A stretch of 64,000 nucleotides of DNA from Chlamydia sp. BM-2023 (GTDB lineage: Bacteria > Chlamydiota > Chlamydiia > Chlamydiales > Chlamydiaceae): the NCBI RefSeq assembly GCF_964023145.1, contig NZ_CAXIED010000001.1, positions 310,001 through 374,000 of the forward strand, given 5' to 3'. The first letter of the stretch is position 1. Each line of letters starts with the position of its first letter. The notes beneath the pieces were generated by a model. It saw only the letters and a program-made list of their open reading frames with translations. It was not told the origin of the DNA and made no database searches. The translations under genes were made by a program, and so were the position numbers. Of this stretch, positions 29,370 through 36,464 are shown piece after piece.

Positions 29370-30176
29370 TTATTTTTTTGGAGCTTTTTTTGAAAATAAG
29401 GATTTCTTTGCCTCCCTCTGCTGCTCTTGAACTACATCCTCACCCGTGTCGCTGCAAGGAATTGCCTCTTTCATTTCCTTAACTGATTTATCTAAAGTAT
29501 ACACCAATGGGGTTATCTTGGTTAACGGTGCTCTTAAATCTAGTCGACCTTGAAACAATTTTGGGTCATAAAATTTCTTTGCCAAAGTCATTGTGCGTTG
29601 AAATCCGCAGAACTGCATCCGGATCACACCTAAGCTCATGAGAAGATCGGGCCATGCGCTAAATCCGGTACCCTTAAATAGATCATAACGTATGGTAAAA
29701 TCCTTCAGTAGATATTTTTGATTTGAAATTTGTTTTAGTACACTTACTTGCTTTTCTAAAAACCGTGCCTTGTGATTCTCAGCAGAAAGCTCTTCTTCTT
29801 TATCAACACGTGCTAAACGCTTTCTATTTAGCTCCTCTTCAAGAACCTTTAACTCAAGTCTCCGTTCTTCTATCTCTTTTGGTTCGATTACCTCGATAGG
29901 AGGGAATAAAATGTTTTTAAATAATGATTGAATAACCAACCAAAAAAGAATAGCGCTAGCAATTATAGCGACTGAAATAAATACTGTAAGTAACGCAGAT
30001 ACAGACAAAGAGCAAACCCACACATACCCCTCGCAAGCGAGGAGCAATAAACCAGCGATGACAGCGATAGTCCTTGCGATCCATGCATAGCGCTGTTCTA
30101 AAACATTTGATCTCTGGTTTAATAGAGGATTTGATAAAATTACATTTCCTGTACTAGAGATTTCAGAATAGATCAT
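29370..30176 (-). CDS. TMH/Inc-like protein (gene m)
   Basis: 268 residues. Helices at about 31-58 and 62-88. The first is atypical, with GYVWVCSLSVS replacing the FALP turn. The second ends SAILFWLVIQSLF, as in gene k. A short coil (95-145) is followed by a ~90-residue region that is not simple coiled coil (KGTGFSAWPDLLMSLG) and a basic tail. The start overlaps the end of gene n by 14 bases. No promoter copy lies before it; the only purine-rich stretch before the ATG is the G14 tract, ending six bases away. Confidence 0.82.
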   Translation of the reverse strand: MIYSEISSTGNVILSNPLLNQRSNVLEQRYAWIARTIAVIAGLLLLACEGYVWVCSLSVSALLTVFISVAIIASAILFWLVIQSLFKNILFPPIEVIEPKEIEERRLELKVLEEELNRKRLARVDKEEELSAENHKARFLEKQVSVLKQISNQKYLLKDFTIRYDLFKGTGFSAWPDLLMSLGVIRMQFCGFQRTMTLAKKFYDPKLFQGRLDLRAPLTKITPLVYTLDKSVKEMKEAIPCSDTGEDVVQEQQREAKKSLFSKKAPKK

Positions 30177-31020
30177 CGTCTACCCCCCCCCCCCCCTCAC
30201 CGGGTTGTGAGCCATCCTGTTGACCTTTCGTTACAGTAGGTTGTTTTATTATTATGCCCTGTTCGCGCTGCTCTAATTCTTTCATTTTTTGCGTTTCTTT
30301 ATCGTAATCAGAAATCGTTTTTCTCATCATGCTTAGAGATAATTCTATATTTTTAATTGATTGGCTCAAGGTGTTCATTGTTGTAGGTACATTAAACAAC
30401 GGACTAACTTCTTTTCCCTCTGCTTTTGCAGATATAGTTCGTGACAGGGAGCACACAAGTTCGTGGTAGATTTCCTTATCAAGTCGCTTAGCTAAGAAAT
30501 CTTCAACAGCTTGCTTTTGGTGTTCGTAGGAGACTAAGCTTACTTGTTCAATTTGTGAACTATGGTGTTCTACCTCTTTTTCTAAACTTGAAATTTGCTC
30601 ACGAACACTATCTAGTTTTACTTCGGTATCAGCTAGGGATGTTTTTTCAAGATCCAATTGATATTTACGTTTTGATATCTGGTCTAACACACATTGAAAT
30701 TCTGTATTTAGCAGGGCTTTCTTTTCTAAAAGCTTGTCATCTACGTTGAGGAACTTAGAAAGCATGTGATACACACCCAGGACAAATAGAATCACACTAG
30801 CAACTATTGCTACGGAAACAGTAGCAACGAGCTGCCAAGAGGTAGGCATCGCAAAAAACACCAAAACCCCAATTTCTACGCCAATAACTACTAAACCGGA
30901 CAATATAGTAAAAACTAGAGAACTCCAGGAAAAGCTATCTACCGCAGCGAATCTGGGGGGGGGGGGGGTACTCCCTGCAGGGTTACATACAGAAATAGAG
31001 CTCATAGGAGAAATTGTCAT
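30163..31020 (-). CDS. TMH/Inc-like protein with two homopolymer tracts (gene n)
   Basis: 285 residues from ATG 31020 (MTISPMSSISVCNPAGS), which matches the family start and lies 52 bases from the shared promoter; the frame to 31050 is a ten-codon read-through of the leader. A C14 tract encodes Thr-Pro4 at residues 18-22, just before the first helix (about 32-58). The second helix is at 62-88. Coiled coil covers 95-165, with a helical tail after it. A G14 tract at the 3' end encodes Gly4 and is followed by VDDDLF. At C14 the gene is open; C13 or C15 would each hit a stop within a dozen codons. Confidence 0.84.
   Translation of the reverse strand: MTISPMSSISVCNPAGSTPPPPRFAAVDSFSWSSLVFTILSGLVVIGVEIGVLVFFAMPTSWQLVATVSVAIVASVILFVLGVYHMLSKFLNVDDKLLEKKALLNTEFQCVLDQISKRKYQLDLEKTSLADTEVKLDSVREQISSLEKEVEHHSSQIEQVSLVSYEHQKQAVEDFLAKRLDKEIYHELVCSLSRTISAKAEGKEVSPLFNVPTTMNTLSQSIKNIELSLSMMRKTISDYDKETQKMKELEQREQGIIIKQPTVTKGQQDGSQPGEGGGGVDDDLF
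30183..30196 (-). repeat. Homopolymer G14 (minus strand) at the n/m junction
   Basis: Fourteen C on the plus strand. On the coding strand G14 lies in the last codons of gene n and ends six bases (TAGACG) before the ATG of gene m. Confidence 0.97.
30955..30968 (-). repeat. Homopolymer C14 (minus strand) in the 5' end of gene n
   Basis: Fourteen G on the plus strand, followed by TACTCCCTGC. Same position relative to the first helix as the C10 of gene l. Confidence 0.97.
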
Positions 31021-31055
31021 AAGCTGCTTAAAGCCTTTTAATATAGCCACCTAAC

Positions 31056-31093
31056 ATGAAATTTATTCAAACCTTTAAATGCAAGAACTTTAT
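31056..31093 (-). promoter_or_regulatory. Shared array promoter, copy for gene n
   Basis: TTGCAT, 17 bases, TTTCAT: an exact consensus copy, 52 bases from core to the 31020 start. Confidence 0.65.
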
Positions 31094-31189
31094 GTAAGTA
31101 AAGATATAGAAATTCCATTGTTATAGAATTTTATGAAAACAAACCTTAACTAGTTATGAGGCTATAGAAACTCGTTTTTTAGATTGTAC

Positions 31190-31945
31190 TCAAACTGCAT
31201 CTATCTTTTCTTGGGTTGACAGTATGCCACCGGAAATATCTTCATGATTCAATCGTTTTAGATGCTTCTGAAGCACTTCGTCTAAAGCGTTTTTTTGTGC
31301 TTCAGTAAGTTCCAAATTATCAAAAACACCTTTGACTGTGAAAAATTTTCCTTTCATCCTGTCAACGGTCTCCATTCGCGCTTTTGAGACCCAAGTATCT
31401 TTTTCCTTTTCAAACTTAAGGGTTCCTATAACTTGCGAATCACTAGAAACTCTTACTAAAGATTGGAGTTGCAAATCTCCATCTACTATTTTTTCTTTTG
31501 TAATAGTTAATTGAGCGTTTTTTCCCTCTAGCAAGTGCTTTTCAACATCAACTGCGGATTTACTATCAACTGCGTGTGATTGTGCTTCCTCAAGTTGATT
31601 CCGCAAATTCTCTAACTCTATTGTTAGTTGTGTTTTCTCTGTTTCAAACTTCGCATCATCAGTAGCAAACCTTATAAATTTTGTAACTAATTGATAAAAA
31701 GCCATGCATAAAAGAAATACGCTAGCAGCTATAGCCAATGAAACAAGAACTGTAAGAAACGTTGATGTGGGCAGCGCAAAGGCAACTAAACAGCCCACTT
31801 CCAAGACAATTAGCAATACTCCAGCTAATAAAGTAATAGCTGCTGCAACCCAAGAACACATACTTTCTGAAATTTTCAAAGCACGTGGTTCTTCTAAAAA
31901 AGAAGTAGTTTGTTTTAAATTTGCACTTGTTGCGTGAATTATCAT
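31190..31945 (-). CDS. TMH/Inc-like protein, apparent mosaic (gene o)
   Basis: 251 residues. The leader and first residues (MIIHATSANLKQ) match gene g, but the membrane domain WVAAAITLLAGVLLIVLEVG and the following DDAKFETE and VDSKSA segments match gene j closely. Helices lie at about 33-59 and 63-89; the coil at 95-150 ends in an irregular tail. It follows gene p by 90 bases without a promoter copy, as g follows h. The simplest reading is a block duplication followed by gene conversion from the j lineage. Confidence 0.84.
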   Translation of the reverse strand: MIIHATSANLKQTTSFLEEPRALKISESMCSWVAAAITLLAGVLLIVLEVGCLVAFALPTSTFLTVLVSLAIAASVFLLCMAFYQLVTKFIRFATDDAKFETEKTQLTIELENLRNQLEEAQSHAVDSKSAVDVEKHLLEGKNAQLTITKEKIVDGDLQLQSLVRVSSDSQVIGTLKFEKEKDTWVSKARMETVDRMKGKFFTVKGVFDNLELTEAQKNALDEVLQKHLKRLNHEDISGGILSTQEKIDAV

Positions 31946-32035
31946 AAGAGGACTGTTTCTAGTATCATAAATTTAAAACTTTGAAAAAGTTATTATACGT
32001 TTATTCTTCAGGGAAGAGAAACAAATGAAACGCTT

Positions 32036-32707
32036 TTATTTTCCTTGTTGTTGCGCTCCTGCTTGTTTCGTTTCCGTTTGTTCTTTTGTTTCTGTCTTTG
32101 CTTGCCCTCCATCCCCTTTTTCTTCTTTTAATCTATCCAACTCTGCCTTCATCTCATCACATTGTTTTTTTAGATCTCGGCATTGTTTCAAGTTAGTTAC
32201 TCCTGCTAACACAGATGCAAACCTCGCGTTCTGTTCAGATAACGCCTTCTCTGCTTTTGCTATTTCTTGGTCCTTTTGACTCTGAGCCAGCTTCAAAGTT
32301 TCCACTTCCTCTGCATTTGCTTTTGACTCTACTTGCTTTTCTTTAATTTGACTCCTTAGCAAGACAATTTCTTTTATTAATTGAGCCTTCTCTTCTAGAA
32401 ATCTTGTATCTTTAATGGCAGTTTTTAAACTTTTTGCTACAAATTGATACATAGCAATCCCAAGAAGAACCAAGGTTGCGCATATAGCAACACATGTCAA
32501 AACAGAAAGAAATGCTGATGTAGGGAGAGCAAAAAATACTAAGGCGCCTACTTCAAGAGACAGCAAAAAGACACCAGCTAATAAAGTGATCGCTGCGACA
32601 ACCCAAGAAAACTGCCTTGATGTCATACAGAAGCAAACGCGTTTTTCTGACACTTCTGAAGCTATAATACTATGCTCGGGACTTAGGGAGCCTGGATGAA
32701 CTACCAT
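32036..32707 (-). CDS. TMH/Inc-like protein (gene p)
   Basis: 223 residues. VCFCMTSRQFSWVVAAIT leads into the first helix (about 33-60), with the second at 63-90. A Lys/Gln/Glu coiled coil carries the text TRFLEEKAQLIKEIVLLRSQI, nearly the same as in gene h. The low-complexity tail (TKQAGAQQQGK) also parallels h. It is the middle gene of the q-p-o block but, unlike h, keeps a full promoter copy and lies 103 bases from gene q. Confidence 0.85.
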   Translation of the reverse strand: MVVHPGSLSPEHSIIASEVSEKRVCFCMTSRQFSWVVAAITLLAGVFLLSLEVGALVFFALPTSAFLSVLTCVAICATLVLLGIAMYQFVAKSLKTAIKDTRFLEEKAQLIKEIVLLRSQIKEKQVESKANAEEVETLKLAQSQKDQEIAKAEKALSEQNARFASVLAGVTNLKQCRDLKKQCDEMKAELDRLKEEKGDGGQAKTETKEQTETKQAGAQQQGK

Positions 32708-32745
32708 AAAAAACTACTCACTTCATATTGAAATAACTAAAACTA

Positions 32746-32783
32746 TGAAATTTTACACAACACTTTAAATGCAAGCATTTTAT
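32746..32783 (-). promoter_or_regulatory. Shared array promoter, copy for gene p
   Basis: TTGCAT, 18 bases, TTTCAT, 55 bases from core to start. Confidence 0.62.
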
Positions 32784-32810
32784 AAATAAAGGTCGTTTAT
32801 AGCTATTCAT

Positions 32811-33506
32811 CTAATTCAGATCCCGCAACATTAAGAGGAGCGCATTCTCAAATTTTAAAACTTGTTTCTGGGACCCCTCTAAAGATCGAAATTTTTCTAT
32901 CATTTCATAGATACATTCTACCATTATGCATACCTTCTTCTCTTCACGTCGTTGCCTTATATCGGCTTCTTCTAATTTTTTTCGAAGGCCTAGCTCTTCA
33001 TTGATAATCTTCTCATACTCTACTTGCCTTTTAACCAAAATTTCTTGTTCCTTAAGCATTGTTAATATATTTTGCTTACCTTCCAGGGCTCCCTTTAAAG
33101 CAAGCACCTCGGATTTGCTCTCGGTTAACTTTACCTGCTCGTCAGTCAATTGTTTTGTTAAATTTTCTATTTCTAATAATAATTTCCCCCTCTCCTCAAC
33201 CATTTTATCATCTTCAATATCCTTTGGTTTTAGGATTCTTGTGATCAACTGGTACATAGTCATAGCGAATAAAATCACGCTAGTGAGCATGGCCAAAGAA
33301 ACAAGCAAGACAAGAAGTAGAGATCCGGGGAGAGCAAAAAAAACTAAAAAACCTATTTCCAAGGCAAGAACTGTTAAACCTGCAATTACGGCTATAGCCG
33401 TAGCCAACCGCAAACATTTATTTGAAGTTGTGGAAGGATGTTGAGGTGTCACAGATACGGGCAAGGTAGATTCCTCTACACTCAAGCTCACAGGAAAAAT
33501 TGTCAT
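32811..33506 (-). CDS. TMH/Inc-like protein (gene q)
   Basis: 231 residues. Helices at about 33-59 (RLATAIAVIAGLTVLALE) and 63-89; then MYQLITRILKPKDIEDDK, close to the same place in gene i. Coiled coil covers 95-195, and the MIEKFRSLEGSQKQV tail is shared with i. It heads the q-p-o block and has its own promoter copy. The strong similarity to i in both the membrane domain and the tail shows that whole genes, not only the membrane part, were duplicated. Confidence 0.85.
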   Translation of the reverse strand: MTIFPVSLSVEESTLPVSVTPQHPSTTSNKCLRLATAIAVIAGLTVLALEIGFLVFFALPGSLLLVLLVSLAMLTSVILFAMTMYQLITRILKPKDIEDDKMVEERGKLLLEIENLTKQLTDEQVKLTESKSEVLALKGALEGKQNILTMLKEQEILVKRQVEYEKIINEELGLRKKLEEADIRQRREEKKVCIMVECIYEMIEKFRSLEGSQKQVLKFENALLLMLRDLN

Positions 33507-33541
33507 AAAAAGCTCTATTCATATTGAAATAGCCAGCTACA

Positions 33542-33579
33542 ATGAAATTTACTCAACGCTTTAAATGCAAGAACTTTGT
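33542..33579 (-). promoter_or_regulatory. Shared array promoter, copy for gene q
   Basis: TTGCAT, 17 bases, TTTCAT, 52 bases from core to start; an exact consensus copy. Confidence 0.65.
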
Positions 33580-33711
33580 AAAACGACAACCGAAAGATAG
33601 AGCCTTAAAATCTGATTAATTATGATTATTGATATAAGTTTGTTTCGTGATAGAAATCATAAAAATGAGCTTACCAGCCATGTGTTATATCAAAAAAATT
33701 ATCTACTTTTT

Positions 33712-34548
33712 TTAAGGATGATTATTGTTTCCACCGAGAGATTGATTTGCGAGTTGGCACTTAAGAAATGCTATTTCTTTTTTCAATTTTTCTATTTCAG
33801 CAGTATTTTCTCTAGCTTCTAGCTGATACACCAGCAATGCCCCCTGATCTTGCTTAGACTTTTGCTGAAGCTGGTAAAGGTCTGCCCGTAAACGAGCCCT
33901 TTCTTGAACAAATGGAGATGTGCTTGATAGCTCTTGATTTTCTTTCGAAAGTTCTGCTACGCGAAGATTCAAAATATCTACTGCCGAACTAGAATCTTGT
34001 AACTGTCTTTGTAATTGTGCAATTTGTTGTTGTGTTTCTGACAGAGCCTGATCTTTTCTCTGAATGAGATCTTTCAGTCTATTTAATTCGTTATCTTTTT
34101 TCGAGAATGTTATCGTCGCTGCATTTAATTCTACTTCGGTTTGACTTAGCGATGATTGTGCGATTCCCAGTTCAAACTGACATTCTTCTAGAGCAGTTCT
34201 CGTCTGCATTATTGATCTATGTAATTGCGTGATTTCATCTAGAAAAGCATCTTCTCGGGATTGAACAAGGAGATCCCTACGAGCTCTTACGACTATTTGA
34301 TACATAGCCGTGTATAACAAAAATACTGTGAGAAGTATGGCAACACCAACAAGAGCACCAAGCAATGTTGATGTTGGTAAAGCGATAAGAACTAAAGCAG
34401 CGATTTCCATGCCTAGCAGCGCCATTCCTGCTAATAAAACTAGGACGCTAACTGCCCACAGACAGCGTGGTGAGTATGTTCCACGTAAAGGGCGTTGTAT
34501 TAAAGCGGGCTGATGAACTTCTGGGTAATGGCTTGAAACAAATGACAT
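33712..34548 (-). CDS. TMH/Inc-like protein (gene r)
   Basis: 278 residues. Helices at about 33-60 (LLAGMALLGMEIAALVLIALP) and 64-91. A long, regular Gln/Leu/Glu coiled coil follows from 95 to 265 with many LQRQLQD-type heptads, and a short polar tail (LGGNNNHP). It is the most uniform coil among the mid-sized members and could form a parallel dimer. It stands alone with its own promoter copy and more than 200 bases on both sides. Confidence 0.85.
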   Translation of the reverse strand: MSFVSSHYPEVHQPALIQRPLRGTYSPRCLWAVSVLVLLAGMALLGMEIAALVLIALPTSTLLGALVGVAILLTVFLLYTAMYQIVVRARRDLLVQSREDAFLDEITQLHRSIMQTRTALEECQFELGIAQSSLSQTEVELNAATITFSKKDNELNRLKDLIQRKDQALSETQQQIAQLQRQLQDSSSAVDILNLRVAELSKENQELSSTSPFVQERARLRADLYQLQQKSKQDQGALLVYQLEARENTAEIEKLKKEIAFLKCQLANQSLGGNNNHP

Positions 34549-34584
34549 AAACTATGCTATTAAAAGAATAATACATTCAAACCA

Positions 34585-34622
34585 TTGAATCTCCAGCAAC
34601 CCTTTAAATGCAAGAAGTTTAT
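34585..34622 (-). promoter_or_regulatory. Shared array promoter, copy for gene r
   Basis: TTGCAT, 17 bases, ATTCAA, 53 bases from core to start. Confidence 0.6.
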
Positions 34623-34754
34623 AAATCAAAATGCTTTGAGGAACGTATAGAAATTACAACTTATAAAATAAAATATTTTAAATGACTTACTATGAGTAGA
34701 GGGCCTTAAATATAAGGGATAACTTCTTGTGTTTATAGATTTTAAAAAAATTTA

Positions 34755-35504
34755 CTATCTAGATACTTCGCTTTTATGAGAACTGGATTCTGTGCCATTA
34801 CTTTCTTCTAGGTTATCTTCGACATCAGCCTCGGCATCTTCCATGTTGATTTCTTCTGTTGAGGATACCTGACTATCGATAGCTTCGAACCAGCTATCGT
34901 CATCTGATAATACTTCTACCATTATACTTGCATTGTCTAAACCGGATTCTAATGCTTGTGAAAGTATGGCGGCTTCATCTTGTAATGTCTGTGAGAGGTT
35001 GGCTACTTCGCTTTGTAAAACGTCAACTTGCTGTTTTAGCTGTTGTTTTTCTACTTCTAATTGATGAAGATCTTGAACATATTTTTCTTCTAATTCTTGT
35101 ATTATTTGAAGTTCTGCTTCTCTTTCTTCTCTACAGTGTTGCATGGCGATATTTTGCTCTTGCAGATCTCCATTTAGTGTTCTTTCTGTATTTTCTAAGC
35201 TTTGTATTCTTTCGTGTAATATTCTTCTTTCTTCTCTGTGTGTCTTTAGGGAGCTACAAAGATGTATAAGATTATACATTGCTACGCAAGCAAGGAGAAA
35301 AGAAGCTACCTGAGTCCATACTACAAGGGCTACGTAGACAATACCGACTCCGACAATAGCGAGAACAGCGGCCTGCAATCCTATATTTACGAGGCTTACT
35401 ACTACGGCTATAACATTAATAATAAAGCAGCTTCTTTCTTGATTCGTTGCCAAGTAAACAGTTTCCCTGTCTATGTTAGGGCATTGGTTACAAATCCCGT
35501 GCAT
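34755..35504 (-). CDS. Divergent TMH/Inc-like protein (gene s)
   Basis: 249 residues. The N terminus is cysteine-bearing (MHGICNQCPNIDRE). The hydrophobic domain, about 27-82, is longer and smoother than in neighbours and may hold two or three helices; it lacks the FALP turn. Coiled coil covers 88-190, and the last ~60 residues are strongly acidic (EDAEADVEDNLEES). No shared promoter copy precedes it. Two plus-strand frames overlie it completely; they are shadows of its regular codons. Confidence 0.8.
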   Translation of the reverse strand: MHGICNQCPNIDRETVYLATNQERSCFIINVIAVVVSLVNIGLQAAVLAIVGVGIVYVALVVWTQVASFLLACVAMYNLIHLCSSLKTHREERRILHERIQSLENTERTLNGDLQEQNIAMQHCREEREAELQIIQELEEKYVQDLHQLEVEKQQLKQQVDVLQSEVANLSQTLQDEAAILSQALESGLDNASIMVEVLSDDDSWFEAIDSQVSSTEEINMEDAEADVEDNLEESNGTESSSHKSEVSR

Positions 35505-35625
35505 AACTTTCTCCTAAGACAAAGCTCATAATTATTTATTAGAGGCAAAACACCTGTTATACGCATGTGTAGCGTAGATACGTTCAAAGTTCTTTTAGAT
35601 TTTTGTATTATTATGAACGTTAATT

Positions 35626-36006
35626 TTATTTGGGTTCTTGTGGTTGATATTTACCTTCAAAACTACTGATTTTCTTTTCTAAAGCTTCTATAGCTATATG
35701 TGTTCTTTGAAGATTTTCTTCTTGACGGGCCAGCAAATTCAAACTTGTGTCATGACGAAAAAAGTAATACCCCACAATACAGATAAGTAGAAAGCTGGTA
35801 GCAAGAGCAATGCCCAAGGCGACCATCATAGTTGTAGGGCTCCCCACACCGAAATGAATAAGCAAAGTAAATAAGCTGCCAATAAGTCCTATGCTTATAA
35901 ACACAGCGATTATACCGGCAATACGATTGGCTTTGGTATTACGCACATCACAACAGGGACGATTTCTGGGTGGTGTGTAATTAGGGATAGGCGAATGTAC
36001 TGTCAT
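35626..36006 (-). CDS. Short TMH/Inc-like protein (gene t)
   Basis: 126 residues: polar start (MTVHSPIPNYTPPRNRPCCD), two helices (about 30-54 and 58-84) and only ~40 residues beyond. The CCDVRNTKANRIAGIIAVF text before the helix recalls CCDVSESRARKIASIITVV of gene d, so this short protein is tied to the MKC subgroup rather than to its immediate neighbours. The leader GAGTGGTTT before the ATG is the family type, but no full promoter copy is seen. Confidence 0.78.
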   Translation of the reverse strand: MTVHSPIPNYTPPRNRPCCDVRNTKANRIAGIIAVFISIGLIGSLFTLLIHFGVGSPTTMMVALGIALATSFLLICIVGYYFFRHDTSLNLLARQEENLQRTHIAIEALEKKISSFEGKYQPQEPK

Positions 36007-36464
36007 AAACCACTCTAATTAAATAAAATTGCCTAAAAGCAGTTCAATTTAGTTATTAAAATAAAAAACTTAAAAAAAATTAGCACCTGTTAAAGAGTCT
36101 ACTATTAGCAAGTTCATGACTCATTCGTAAGTGTAGGAAAACGCCTGCGTGTACACGCTTGTGTTCATAAAGGATAAAAAAAAGAGAACGCTGTTCCCTT
36201 TACTGTATGTAAAAGCGTATTGATTTAACTATTTTTATCTCTATTTAAGGTAGGGATATTTTTCAAAATTACGAAAATTCTTAGCATTGATCTGCTGAAT
36301 TTTCTAAATCTAAGAGGGTTTGATAAGGCATATTGCCTATTAAGAGAATTGTCAGAAAATCCTGAAAAAAGGAAAACCTCATACCAATAAAAAAGGCAGC
36401 AAACATACGTCTACTGCCTTCTCAAGAAAGAACTATGGAATCTAATTATTCCTGCTCTTTACTC
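36007..36464. other. Intergenic region between genes t and u
   Basis: 458 bases. It holds the gene u terminator (separate entry), the perfect 12-base palindrome GCGTGTACACGC at 36147-36158, and the small hairpin AGGCA-TAT-TGCCT near 36330. No open frame of note. The promoter of t must lie near 36050 but is not the shared type. Confidence 0.5.
36388..36420 (-). terminator. Terminator of gene u
   Basis: Minus strand: GGCAGTAG, loop, CTGCC, then six T, about 45 bases past the gene u stop. Confidence 0.75.

Noticed and set aside
32926..33444. 172-codon plus-strand frame opposite gene q
   Set aside because: Antisense shadow of regular coiled-coil codons (Ser and Phe rich). The minus-strand gene has the family domain.
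34928..35531. Two plus-strand frames (113 and 89 codons) covering gene s
   Set aside because: Shadows of gene s, overlapping each other and lacking ribosome sites.
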